Assembly (NCBI RefSeq): GCF_900108345.1
Contig: NZ_FNVV01000014.1
Location: 186,001-250,000, forward strand
Length of the DNA stretch: 64,000 nt
Source: Bacteroides ndongoniae
GTDB taxonomy: Bacteria > Bacteroidota > Bacteroidia > Bacteroidales > Bacteroidaceae
Direction: 5' to 3'
This document shows positions 9,151-19,100 of the stretch, in pieces; position 1 is the stretch's first letter; each line of letters begins with the position of its first letter. Both the position numbers and the translations under genes were made by a program. A model generated the notes under the pieces. The model had not been told where the DNA came from. It worked only from the letters and a program-made list of their open reading frames with translations, and searched no databases.

Positions 9151-9238
9151 CTTCTAATTTCCTAAGCGGAAATATTCTTTGGATATTTCTGTTTGGCTAT
9201 AAAACTTAAAAACTCAGAAACTTAAAAATTCAAACGCT

Positions 9239-9493
9239 ATGAAACCCGAATTGATTCCCGACGAAGGAGCCGACCGCCCCTTCGTCATCCGGCCCTACCG
9301 TAAGGCCGAATTTGCCCAACTCTATTTTCCCAACCTCACGCCCCGCTGTGCGTTGCGCAAGCTCCACCGCTGGATAGAACGCAGCGATGCCTTGCGCCGC
9401 GCGCTCTACGAGGAAGGTCCTGAAGGACGCAACGAGCAGACCTTCAGCCGCCGTCAGGTAGAGTTGCTGGTTCGCCACTTCGACGAGCCCTGA
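9239..9493 (+). CDS. DUF4248 domain-containing protein
   Basis: An 84-aa protein starting MKPELIPDEG, rich in Arg and charged residues ('YRKAEFAQLYFP', 'RCALRKLHRWIER'). This is the pattern of the short DUF4248 proteins that accompany BT4734-type genes in Bacteroides. The central 'ALRKLHRWI' resembles a helix-turn-helix recognition segment, so DNA binding is possible but not shown. Like the preceding gene it is GC-rich. It converges on the coiled-coil protein gene at 9627. Confidence 0.75.
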   Translation: MKPELIPDEGADRPFVIRPYRKAEFAQLYFPNLTPRCALRKLHRWIERSDALRRALYEEGPEGRNEQTFSRRQVELLVRHFDEP

Positions 9494-9531
9494 CGCCACA
9501 CCGTTTGTTGTGTGCCGTTACAAACAATCCG

Positions 9532-9562
9532 ACGCCCCGCCACAAGCAATGTGGCGGGGCGT
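9532..9562. terminator. Hairpin between converging genes
   Basis: A 12-bp perfect stem, ACGCCCCGCCAC with GTGGCGGGGCGT, around a 7-nt loop. No strong T-tract follows on either side, so it is terminator-like rather than a classical intrinsic terminator. Confidence 0.6.
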
Positions 9563-9626
9563 TACGTTTAATGTGGTGCTTCCTCTATGAAACTCTGCGT
9601 ACCTCTGTGGTTCATGCCTTTTTTTT

Positions 9627-10250
9627 TTACTTTTCTTTCTTCCTGTCCTCGCGCGCCTTTTCCGTGCGTTTGCTGATTCTATCTATCTCGCGGCGGATGC
9701 GCTTCAGTTCGCGCAGGGCGTTGTAGCTTACTTCGCGGTGTTCTTCGTTAATCTCTTTGAGTCGGGCCAGCATGGCGCGTAATTCGCGTAGTTCGTAGAT
9801 GTCGGTGGTGGTTTGCTTTTTCGCTAACCAAAGATCGTTTTCTTCTTCGCGCAGCAGTCTTTCCTTTGCCTCTTCTTCGGTGATCCCGTAGCGTTTGGCC
9901 AGCTCTTTGATATCTAACTTTTTCCTCTGCTCTTCATATTTTTCATCGACTTTACAGTAATTGCCGCCTATGCCATAACTATATATACTCCTGCTGTCCT
10001 GTTCGTCCAGCATCCGCACGAACACTTCCAGTTCGTTTTCCAGCCGCTGGGAGTTTGTCCACAGTTCGTCCAGTTTCCATGCCTCAGTATTCAGCAGTTC
10101 GTCCACGGCCCGATATTGGCGTTCCAGTTCTTCTCTTTCCTGTTTGTGCTTTCTGCGCATACGGCGGTTCACAATGGCCAGCACGCCGACGGCCAATGCC
10201 AGCACAACCACCAGTGCCAGCACGATAATCAATGTCAGTGTCATTTTCAA
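9627..10250 (-). CDS. Membrane-anchored coiled-coil protein of unknown function
   Basis: A 207-aa protein. Residues 1-28 form one membrane segment (ALVVVLALAVGVLAIV) followed by basic residues, placing the rest in the cytoplasm. The remainder is almost wholly charged helix (heptad-like 'REELERQYRAVDELL', 'LRELKRIRREIDRISKR'), so a long coiled coil is likely. A short helix-turn segment 'KELAKRYGITEEEAKERL' sits near residue 125. I do not recognise the family. It is encoded opposite to the DUF4248 and HU genes that flank it. Confidence 0.7.
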   Translation of the reverse strand: MKMTLTLIIVLALVVVLALAVGVLAIVNRRMRRKHKQEREELERQYRAVDELLNTEAWKLDELWTNSQRLENELEVFVRMLDEQDSRSIYSYGIGGNYCKVDEKYEEQRKKLDIKELAKRYGITEEEAKERLLREEENDLWLAKKQTTTDIYELRELRAMLARLKEINEEHREVSYNALRELKRIRREIDRISKRTEKAREDRKKEK

Positions 10251-10675
10251 GCTAAGTTTTTAAGTGTTTTCCGACTTCAAAATTGCAGTTGATACGTTTT
10301 TTCAAGGGTGCCGAAGTAAATAAACGTTAAACACCGACACCAGTTCGTCCAAGTAGCACCCGTCCCGACACCGGTTGTCCCACCCTTGTCGGAAAGTTTG
10401 CGGACCTTTGCTTTGTCCACTTCCGGAGATCATGGACGCGGTTGGTGCACACCGCTTAACTTACTGATTCAGAGGAAATGCCTACATCGGCAGGCCGGAC
10501 AGGAGAAGGCTGCATCGGGCGGTTGTCATCCGCCGACGGTGATGCTCTCTGCAAACCGGTGGTAAAGGTACTGATTAATTTTGAATGTATGCCAACGCTA
10601 CTTCCGTTTTTTTCAGTCCTTCCTGCCTTTTTCGCATCCTCCTCATCACCCGAAAAAACAAGAAAGGAGACTCGT

Positions 10676-11188
10676 ATGTCTGTCACATTCAAACGTGTCC
10701 AGCGGAAGAACCCGCAGGACCAGGCCGCACCGGCCAAGTACTACCCCCAACTGGTGGTGTGGGGAAAACCGGCCACGCTGGAAAGCCTCTCCATCCAGAT
10801 GAAAGAAAAAAGCTCGCTCACACTGGGCGACATCCAGAGCGTACTCACCAACTTCGTTTCCGCCATGCGGACGGAGCTCTACAATGGCCATTCGGTCAGC
10901 ATCGACGGCTTCGGGGTGTTCAGCCTCTCGGCCACCACCGAAGGCTCGGAACAGCGCAAGGACTGCACGGCGGAAAAAATCAAGGCGGTACGCATCAACT
11001 TCCGTGCATCGAGCGCCATCCGCCCTAACCTGGACACCTCGACCACCCGCGCCGAAGAACGCATCGACTTCGTCGACCTGGACACCAAGCTTCAGGAACT
11101 GAACATGACGCCCGCCGACGGCACCGACGATGAAGAAACGCCCGGTGGCGGAGGTGGCGGTGGAGGCGGGGAGGATCCGCTGGGATAA
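10676..11188 (+). CDS. HU-like DNA-binding protein with glycine-rich tail
   Basis: I chose ATG 10676 (MSVTFKRVQRKNPQD) because an AGGAGA ribosome-binding site lies just upstream; the longer upstream frame is not protein-like. The product is 170 aa. Residues 1-125 fit the HU/IHF-like 'HU-HIG' group common in Bacteroidetes ('LTLGDIQSVLTNFVSAM', 'LYNGHSVSIDGFGVFSL', 'VRINFRASSAIRPNL'). A C-terminal acidic linker ends in nine glycines. In this gene set the HU-like protein habitually precedes the amidase and a tiny membrane peptide, as here. Confidence 0.85.
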   Translation: MSVTFKRVQRKNPQDQAAPAKYYPQLVVWGKPATLESLSIQMKEKSSLTLGDIQSVLTNFVSAMRTELYNGHSVSIDGFGVFSLSATTEGSEQRKDCTAEKIKAVRINFRASSAIRPNLDTSTTRAEERIDFVDLDTKLQELNMTPADGTDDEETPGGGGGGGGGEDPLG

Positions 11189-11194
11189 ACTCTG

Positions 11195-11560
11195 TTGAGG
11201 GATGAGGGTTGAGGGTTTATGGTTGAGGGTTTAAGGTTGAGGGTGTATAGACAATGCACACGAACCTGGCCCCGCCTTTCCCTCTGTGAAGCTCTGTGGT
11301 AGATCCTTCAGACGCGGATGACGCGAATAACACGGAAAAACATGGATTTTAATCTGCGATAATCTGCGTAATCTGCGTTGAAAGAAGTTTTTAGGCACGG
11401 ATTAAAATTTTCCCCTCTGTGGAACTCTGTGTACTCCGTGGTGCCCTCCCTCACCCCTCAACCCTCACCCCTCAACCCTCATCCCTCAACCCTCATCCCT
11501 AAACCCTAAACCTTAAACCCTCATCCCTCATCCCTAAACCCTCAACCCTAAACCCTAAAG
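11195..11560. repeat. Intergenic GAGGGTT/CCCTAAA repeat tract
   Basis: This 375-bp gap has no gene. It opens with 'gagggttgagggttta' repeats (11195-11251) and closes with over 100 bp of 'ccctcaaccctcatccct' and CCCTAAA repeats (11447-11560), the reverse complement of the opening. A potential long stem results. The middle holds words such as 'ctctgtggaactctgtg' and 'aatctgcgtaatctgcg' that recur at 6320-6350 and 54725-54770. Confidence 0.8.
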
Positions 11561-11564
11561 AACC

Positions 11565-12008
11565 ATGCGAAGAATCGATTACATCGTCATCCACTGTAGC
11601 GCCACCCGTGAGGGCCACGTCCTCACCCCCGAGGCGCTGGACCAGGAGCACCGTCGCCGCGGCTACCGCATGACGGGCTACCACTACTACATCCGCCGCG
11701 ACGGGACCACCGTCGTCACCCGCCCGCTGGAGCTTGCAGGGGCGCACGTGAAAGGCTACAACAAGCACTCCATCGGCATCTGCTACGAAGGCGGACTGGA
11801 CGCCCAGGGCCAACCCAAGGACACCCGCACGCCCGAACAGCGCGCCGCCCTGCGCCTGCTGGTGGCCCAGCTGCTGCGCCGCTTCAAGGGCAACGTCCGC
11901 GTCTGCGGACACCGCGACCTCAGCCCCGACCTGGACCGCAACGGAACGGTCGAGGCATGGGAGTGGGTGAAGCAATGCCCGTGCTTCGAGGTGGCGAAGG
12001 AGATGTAG
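11565..12008 (+). CDS. N-acetylmuramoyl-L-alanine amidase (T7 lysozyme-like)
   Basis: A 147-aa single Amidase_2/PGRP domain with no signal peptide. The expected zinc ligands are visible: His in 'YIVIHCSA' (residue 11), His in 'VCGHRDLSPD' (~112) and Cys in 'WVKQCPCF' (~139). The catalytic Tyr lies in 'GYHYYI'. It cleaves the MurNAc-L-Ala bond of peptidoglycan. Lack of a signal peptide together with the adjacent 34-aa membrane peptide resembles an endolysin plus export-peptide arrangement. The gene is GC-rich like the VirE-N and HU genes, and is separated from the next gene by a 170-bp repeat tract. Confidence 0.9.
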   Translation: MRRIDYIVIHCSATREGHVLTPEALDQEHRRRGYRMTGYHYYIRRDGTTVVTRPLELAGAHVKGYNKHSIGICYEGGLDAQGQPKDTRTPEQRAALRLLVAQLLRRFKGNVRVCGHRDLSPDLDRNGTVEAWEWVKQCPCFEVAKEM

Positions 12009-12009
12009 G

Positions 12010-12150
12010 GGAATGGAGAATGGATAATTGATAATTGAGAATGGAGAATTGATAATGGAGACAAGTGGGTAGTAAACGAGGACAACGAGGATTACGGGAA
12101 CTTCGGCAGCTAAAGCCCCTCGTCAACTTGTCAACTCGTCAACTACTATC
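12010..12150. repeat. Low-complexity spacer (GATAATTGAGAATGG and TCAACT words)
   Basis: This stretch repeats the AATTGATAATGGAGAA words seen at 2031-2160, then TTGTCAACTCGTCAACTAC. It lies between the amidase and the small membrane peptide. Confidence 0.65.
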
Positions 12151-12178
12151 AACCGCAACGAAAGGAGGTGTGAAAATT

Positions 12179-12283
12179 ATGGCTGTCAAGAAATCGACTT
12201 GGGATCTGATTATCAAGATCATCTGTGCTGTGGCAGGTGTGCTGGCCGGCGCGCTGGGCGTTCAAGCCGCTAACCTGCTGTAG
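12179..12283 (+). CDS. 'Smalltalk'-type 34-residue membrane peptide
   Basis: ATG 12179 follows a strong AAAGGAGG ribosome-binding site at 12161-12168. The 34-residue product begins MAVKKSTWDLIIKI, has two lysines at the N-terminus and then one hydrophobic helix (IICAVAGVLAGALGVQAA). Tiny proteins of this form next to HU and amidase genes in Bacteroides are annotated as 'smalltalk' proteins. The function is unknown. A single membrane helix beside a leaderless amidase suggests a holin-like or pinholin-like role, which is inference. Confidence 0.78.
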   Translation: MAVKKSTWDLIIKIICAVAGVLAGALGVQAANLL

Positions 12284-12346
12284 GCCGCCCGCTAAGCGCG
12301 GAGAAGGCTGCTGTGTCAAAATAAGGTGGCACAGTCCGGCTCCCCT

Positions 12347-12366
12347 CCCTCCTTCCGGAAGGAGGG
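12347..12366 (+). terminator. GC-rich hairpin after the small membrane peptide
   Basis: A perfect 10-bp palindrome, CCCTCCTTCC-GGAAGGAGGG, between the small peptide and the Rhs locus. There is no T-tract downstream, so termination is uncertain; it marks the boundary between the GC-rich module and the toxin locus. Confidence 0.5.
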
Positions 12367-12417
12367 GGCCAAAGAAATGAATTATCTGACAAACAAAAAG
12401 TAATAGATTGGAAAAAT

Positions 12418-15400
12418 ATGAAAAGAAACAGAATAAAAACAATTTCCGTACTGATCGGCCTTCTGGCCGCTTTTCTGCATACGGCAACCCTGTACGGGCA
12501 GGACGTAACGCTTTCGCCTGCATTCCCGCCCGCCATTCCCCAGACGCCTGAGGTGACACGCCTGATAGGAATGCTCAAGTATCCGGTGAGCTACAATACC
12601 GGCTTAGTGAAAACCGAGATACCCATTTACGAGATAAAGCTTGCCAGCGGCTATACCCTTCCCATCAAGTTGGTGTACCAGTCTTCCGGTTTCAAGCCGG
12701 GCGAACGCAGCTTCGTGGGAGCCGGCTGGAGCTTAGTGGCCGAACCGCAGATTGCCCATGCGGTGAACGGACTGCCGGACGAGATGCCAGTATATGGGTT
12801 GTATATGAACAGAGGAACCAATATCTCGGCACGAGATACTTTACTTGATATCGCCTATGGCTATTATGATGCAGAACCTGACCAATATTTTTATTTATTA
12901 CCCAACAAGGGAGGCAGTTTCTTTTTGAACCGTCCGGCCAATGACAATGCAATGAAAGAGTTCGTAACTGTCCCTTATGACCCTATCCGTATCGACAATT
13001 CTTCTGATTTGAAATCATTTGACATAACAGATACAGACGGTGTGAAGTATCACTTCATCCCGACAGAAGAAAGCACGACAGTCACTGAAACACGTGCCAT
13101 CTCCAACATCGCCGTGTACAAGGCCAATAGCATCGTCACACCTCAGCAGGAGACCATCACTTTCAGTTACGAAGGACTTACGGACAATACCCCCTACAAG
13201 TACACGCTCCACAACTATGAACAGAGTGCCACGCTGGACATCATGTGTTGGGATGGGAATATAGGGCCGGATTATTGCCTGGAAGACGATCCTCCACTGG
13301 ACGATTCGGCAGTCAAAGGGGTAACGTTGGTCCAACATGATGTGATGGGTTTGGCCAGTGGCGGTACGGACATGCGAATAACCGTGAACGATGTACTGCC
13401 AGGCAACGGACATACAAGCAACGGTCTGGTAGAACGGTGTAACAACCGCTCCACTAATTACTGGGAACAGCGGATTACTTCCCGCTACCCAAGCCGGATC
13501 ACCTTCCCGGGCGGAAGCATTGAGTTTACTTATATTCGTGCGACCTTATACCTTACTGCCCAAAAAATTCTGAACAATATTGTGATAAAAGATTCCAATG
13601 ATAACGTGATAAGACGCTTTCAGCTATTAAGTGAACCGATAGGAGAACGTCCCTGCCTGAACGCCATACTCCAATGGGAAAAAGACGGGAAATCATATCG
13701 TAAATACGGATTCACTTACTGGGATCGTACAGGCATGGCTTATGATTCACCTCAAGTAAACCCATGGGGTTATAGTACTTACTACACTTCAGGAAATACG
13801 CAAACCGACATTCCCCGCCTGTCATTCAAATTCTCGCTCTATTCGCCCGACGGTATCCCGAATGATTCACTTTTTTTCTGCTACGGCAGCAAAGATTACT
13901 ACAACGACGGAGATGATTCACCCAATTTGCAATTCATGCTGAAGAAAGTGACTTACCCCACCGGAGCATACACCGAATTTTATTACGAGCCCAACAAGTT
14001 TGATGACATCCATCGGAAAAAGTCGGTCTCGAACGGCAGTCTGCGCATCCGTGAAATCAGGAATTGTCAGGAAAACGGCACGGCAGTTTCACGGCGACGA
14101 TTCAAATACGGTCGTAACGAATGCGGAATAGGGCTTTCAGTACGCACGTTGGAAGATACCGACTTTATGACTTCCGCCATCCATACCACCTATTTTAAAA
14201 TGCCTGGGTATATACATTGGAGAGAAGCCTACCATATGTACAAAGTGCAGCTTCATGCTCATCCGGTGGTAAACGACTTTTTAGAGTCTTCTGCTTCCAT
14301 CGTGTACGATGTGGTAACGGAATATCGTGACGAAGAGGGAAAATGCGGAAAAACCGTTTACGAGTACGATTATAGCAAACTATCCTCCATACGCACCACT
14401 CGTACAGGAGGTAGCTTTGATCCGCTTGCCCCTTTGCTTTACCGGCAATCACACCGTAAGTTCCGTGATTGGAGTGTTGGACAGTTGATCAGGAAAAGAG
14501 ATTATGACAGTACCGGAAAGTTGTTGCGCGAAGAGCGGCACAACTATAGGGAAAGGGAAGGGAAACAAGTGACTTATATGATATGCAATCCTGTACAAGT
14601 ACACGAATTTAGCGGCCCCCGATTGACCTCATGGGAGAAAATACGCATCCTGAAATTGGGCGGAGTCCCCAATTCGGACGAAAGTGAAATTTATGAAAGC
14701 GGTTTTCCCGAGGATTATCTCTATGACGGCCGTACTTCTTTCAGAAGCGGACATATGGAACTGACAAGTACTACAACAAGAGAATTTGATGGTGAAAAGT
14801 TCTTCGAAACACATAAAGAGTACGCTTACAATGACCAATTACTGCTCACCCAGATTCGGACACGTCGCGATATGAACCAAGAACGTGTTGAGATGCTTTC
14901 CTATCCCGGTGATTTTACCGATGCGGCTTCCCGCTTCATGGTAGAACATAACTGGATTTCACCGGTTGTCAGACGTGTGATAACCGAAGGAGACGCACGG
15001 TACGATGTATACAATCCCTATCGCCTGTCGTCCGATATCCCAGTGATTGATCGCATAGAGACAGGAAAAGGCAACAACCCGCGTGAAGTACGAATCCGTT
15101 TCACGAGATATGACAGCGGCGGTAATCTTATAGAAGCTGTAAAAGACAATTCTACGTATCTGGCTTACATCCGTGCTTATGCGCAACATTATCCGGTAGC
15201 CGAAATAAGAGGAGAAAATGCAGATGCGATAAACAATGTGGGCAAATATGTAACAATTTCGGACAGCACCTCATTGGTCACCATGTGCTCTGCACTGCGC
15301 GAACAATTACGTGGCAAAGCCCAAGTAACTTCGTACACTTACAGACCATTCGAAGGTATCAGCTCGATAACTTCCCCTTCCGGTAATCTGAAATCGTTTA

Positions 15401-16131
15401 TTTACAACGGTTTCGGCGAACTTGCGGCAGAACTTGACTATAACGGGCATCTTGAACGGAGTCACTCGTACTACTACAAAATGAGTTCGGGCAAAGTTCC
15501 AAGCGATACATACCATATAAGTGCCACCATTACCCCCCAACAATCGCGCTATTATCTGGGTACGCATACTTTCACCGTAACAGTCAGCGGTGGTAGCCCC
15601 GATTATACCTACCAATGGTTCCTGAGTGAGAAAGAAAATCCGCAATACCAGACACAGGTCAGTACAAGTAGCACTTTCAGTTACAAGTTCACACAGGTAG
15701 GATCGTACCAACTGGTATGCCGCGTGAGTGATTCGAATCACAACTCTTGTGAGGCGGTAGTTTCTTTTGATGTGGTAATGGACATGTCAGTAGCCTTCGA
15801 TTACATAAACCATTTTGAAGAAGGTAACGAGCGGTTTATGGAAGCTGAATTCAATTGCCCAGTCGAAACCGACATGACTTTCTCTTTGGAATATGACACG
15901 GACACTTATAAAGGCATTACCTATTACATAACCGGAGCTGATGGTAAGAGCCATAAGTTTGTCAGGAAGGGGAAAGGTGCAGAACTGGTCACTGTACACT
16001 TGCCCCAAGGGAGAGCACGGGTTTACATTGTTTGCAATAAGAGTGACCGCACTTGTGCCCTTGGCATGATCAGTGCCACAGAAGGCATCACTTTCAAGTA
16101 CCCTTATCATATCAATCTGGACATGTTTTAA
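12418..16131 (+). CDS. SpvB/TcaC-like YD-repeat secreted protein with PKD domain
   Basis: A 1237-aa protein with a signal peptide (residues 1-28, ending LYGQ). The N-terminal region 'GLVKTEIPIYEIKL...YTLPIKLVYQSSG' and 'VGAGWSLVAEP' is typical of the SpvB/TcaC-like opening of Bacteroidetes YD proteins. Many YD-like strands follow ('TYPTGAYTEFYYEPNKFD', 'TYRPFEGISSITSPSGNLKSF'). A PKD/Ig-like domain lies at ~1035-1125 ('SGGSPDYTYQWFLS'). It ends 15 bp before the Rhs gene and is surely co-transcribed. In Tc-type toxins such proteins form part of the shell enclosing the toxic C-terminus; a carrier or shell role here is inference. It has no toxin tip of its own and is unique in the window. Confidence 0.85.
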   Translation: MKRNRIKTISVLIGLLAAFLHTATLYGQDVTLSPAFPPAIPQTPEVTRLIGMLKYPVSYNTGLVKTEIPIYEIKLASGYTLPIKLVYQSSGFKPGERSFVGAGWSLVAEPQIAHAVNGLPDEMPVYGLYMNRGTNISARDTLLDIAYGYYDAEPDQYFYLLPNKGGSFFLNRPANDNAMKEFVTVPYDPIRIDNSSDLKSFDITDTDGVKYHFIPTEESTTVTETRAISNIAVYKANSIVTPQQETITFSYEGLTDNTPYKYTLHNYEQSATLDIMCWDGNIGPDYCLEDDPPLDDSAVKGVTLVQHDVMGLASGGTDMRITVNDVLPGNGHTSNGLVERCNNRSTNYWEQRITSRYPSRITFPGGSIEFTYIRATLYLTAQKILNNIVIKDSNDNVIRRFQLLSEPIGERPCLNAILQWEKDGKSYRKYGFTYWDRTGMAYDSPQVNPWGYSTYYTSGNTQTDIPRLSFKFSLYSPDGIPNDSLFFCYGSKDYYNDGDDSPNLQFMLKKVTYPTGAYTEFYYEPNKFDDIHRKKSVSNGSLRIREIRNCQENGTAVSRRRFKYGRNECGIGLSVRTLEDTDFMTSAIHTTYFKMPGYIHWREAYHMYKVQLHAHPVVNDFLESSASIVYDVVTEYRDEEGKCGKTVYEYDYSKLSSIRTTRTGGSFDPLAPLLYRQSHRKFRDWSVGQLIRKRDYDSTGKLLREERHNYREREGKQVTYMICNPVQVHEFSGPRLTSWEKIRILKLGGVPNSDESEIYESGFPEDYLYDGRTSFRSGHMELTSTTTREFDGEKFFETHKEYAYNDQLLLTQIRTRRDMNQERVEMLSYPGDFTDAASRFMVEHNWISPVVRRVITEGDARYDVYNPYRLSSDIPVIDRIETGKGNNPREVRIRFTRYDSGGNLIEAVKDNSTYLAYIRAYAQHYPVAEIRGENADAINNVGKYVTISDSTSLVTMCSALREQLRGKAQVTSYTYRPFEGISSITSPSGNLKSFIYNGFGELAAELDYNGHLERSHSYYYKMSSGKVPSDTYHISATITPQQSRYYLGTHTFTVTVSGGSPDYTYQWFLSEKENPQYQTQVSTSSTFSYKFTQVGSYQLVCRVSDSNHNSCEAVVSFDVVMDMSVAFDYINHFEEGNERFMEAEFNCPVETDMTFSLEYDTDTYKGITYYITGADGKSHKFVRKGKGAELVTVHLPQGRARVYIVCNKSDRTCALGMISATEGITFKYPYHINLDMF

Positions 16132-16146
16132 AACGTTACAACAGCC

Positions 16147-19100
16147 ATGAAGAAAAATCATTTATTCGTCTTGCTGCCCCTGCTTCTGCTGGGGGCTTCT
16201 CCGCTCCGCGTCTTTTCGCAGAGCGAAACAGAAAACTACGTATTGACGCGCACTTACCGCGAAGCGGGAAACACCGCTTCACAGTACATGGACCGCATCC
16301 AGTATTACGACGGACTCGGCCGTGAAAGCCAGCTCGTGCTGAAACAGTTTGCTCCCGACGGCTCCGATTTGGTCTCGGGAGTGCAATACGACAGTTTCGG
16401 ACGCAAATGGCGGGAATCGGTTCCCGTCCCGTCAGCGTACAGTGACGGGCGTTTCGTGACCAGCCTGTTTTCGCGTGCCGCCCTGCTCACGGACGATGCC
16501 GCGCCTTACTCGGAAACGGCATATGAGCCGTCGCCGCTCGACCGCATACTTGCACAGACCGGCCCGGGAGCGGCCTGGCACAACGCCGGAAAGGCCCGGC
16601 ACACCGAATATCTGGTGAACGACAACACTCCCGGCAGCCTGCTGTCCGCCTATCGCTATACGGCGGGAGAAGACGGAACCATCGGAACGCCCTCGCTATA
16701 CGCCCCAGGCGAACTGAAGGTTACCCTCTCCGTCGGGGAGGAAAACGACAGCACGCTGACCTTCACCGACAAACGCGAGAAGACGGTGCTGACAAGGAGC
16801 CGCAACCGGGGCGTGAGCCACGACACCTATTACGTGTACGACGACTACGGACTGCTGCGGCATGTCCTTCCGCCATCCGCCGACGGAAACACCGACGCGA
16901 CCACCCTGGCACGGCATGCCTACAGCTACCAATATGACGGGCGCAACCGCTGCATCGAAAAGAAGCTGCCGGGCTGCGAGACCGTACGCCTGATATACGA
17001 CCGTGCCGACCGCCTTGTGCTGGAACAGAACGGCACGCAGCGGGCCGGCAACCGATGGACGGTGCATAAATACGACGCCATCGGAAGGCTGCTATACAGC
17101 TTCGAGCACACGGACGCGACGGACATCGCCACGCTGCGGACCCGCCTAAGCGGGATATGTGCCACCGAAAGCGACAGCGGGAACGATCCCTTGGGGATAG
17201 GGTACACGAACACGACGGTCGGCTGGGGCAGCGACGTGCGACTGCTCGAAGTGAACTATTACGACGACTACAGCTTTCTGGACAAACTGACGTCCGCCGA
17301 AAGAAATGCCCTGACCTATGCCGCACGAAGCGGGTACGACACCTGCCACACATACGCCGACGGGCTGCCCACCGGTAACCGCCATTACCTGCCCGACGGA
17401 ACGGGGCGCTACGTTGCAACCGCCCTCTACTACGACAGCAAGGGAAGAACCGTGCAACAGACACGGACGAACCTGAAAGGCGGCTACGACCGGGACAGCT
17501 ATGCCAACAGTTTCACCGGGCAGGTGACGAAGCACTTCTACACCCACACGGGCAGTGCGTCGGACACCGGTTCCCTCACCTGCGAGTATTTCTACATGTA
17601 CGATCCCAACGACAGGCTGGTGGCCGTGGACTGTGCACTCAATGGCGGCACACGCAGTGCCCTCTACCGCCTGAGCTACGACAGCTACGGACGGATGCAG
17701 CAGAAAACCTTCGGAAACGGCCTGTATACCGGCACCTACAGCTACAACCTCCGCGGCTGGCTGACGGGCATCAGCGGAAGCAAGTTTTCGCAGGCCCTGC
17801 ACTACACCGACGGCCCGGGCACCCCCTGCTACAACGGCAACATCAGCAGCATGACCTGGAAAGCCGGAAATGAGACGACGCTCCGCGGCTATAAGTTCAC
17901 TTACGACGGGCTGAACCGCATGCTGGATGCGGTCTATGGCGAAGGTACGAACATCGGCAGTAACGCTAACCGTTTCACCGAGAAAGTGACCGGTTACGAC
18001 AAGAATGGGAACATACTTGCTCTGCAACGGTATGGGCAGACTTCCGCAAGCGGATATGGCTTAATTGACAACCTGACCTTCACGCTCGATGGCAACCAGC
18101 TGAACCGGGTGGATGACGCGGTAACGGCATCCGCCTACAACAACGGCTTCGAGTTCAAGGACGCCGTGAAGCAGGCTGATGAGTACGCCTACGACGCCAA
18201 TGGCAATCTGACGAAAGATTTGAATAAAAACATTAGCAATATTCAATACAATTGTTTAAATTTGCCAAGCAAGGTCACGTTCACGGACGGAAGTACTATC
18301 GAATACACTTATGCAGCCGACGGAACCAAGCTCCGTACGAAGCATGTCATCAATGGTACAACCACCACAACGGACTATTGCGGCAACGTGATCTATGAAA
18401 ACGGTGTGCAGAAACTGCTGCTGACGGAAGCGGGATATGTCACCTTAGCCGACAGCAAGTACCATTACTACCTGCAGGATCATCAGGGCAACAACCGCGT
18501 GGTCATCGACCAAAACGGAGCTGTAGAGGAGGTGAACCATTATTATCCTTTTGGAGGTGTTTTCGCTTCGACTTCTTCTGTCCAACCTTACAAGTACAAC
18601 GGCAAGGAATTGGACACGAAGAAAGGGCTGAACTGGTATGATTATGGGGCACGGCACTATGATGCGGTGATAGGAAGGTTTGCGACGGTGGATCGCTTTG
18701 CTGACAAGTATTCGTCCATGTCGCCTTATCAGTATGCGGCGAATAATCCAGTTGTGAACCTTGACATCAATGGAGACAGTATTATCACAACCCTTACGAC
18801 GCAAGTTGACGGTAAAACGGTAAATGTAGACTATACATACCGGACAGATTCGAAAGGAAACTATGGGTTCTTTGACGCACAAGGAAACAAATACTCGGGC
18901 GAAGATGCCTTCATGAACAACTTGTCCAAAGCTTTGGCAGATTTGAGGGAAGGAGCTGTAGGAAATGCCTTGGTCAATGAACTAATTAATAGTGAAAGAA
19001 AGGTCAACATTGCAAATAGAAAAGAAAACGGAGCAGATCTTAATGGATCATATGTTACATGGAATGCCTCTGATACAGAAGGTGGTTTAAATACTGCCGG

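Noticed and set aside
12418..16131. A further toxin tip on the 1237-aa YD protein
   Set aside because: Its C-terminus is a PKD-like domain followed by a plain beta region, with no Rhs core signature and no immunity gene behind it.
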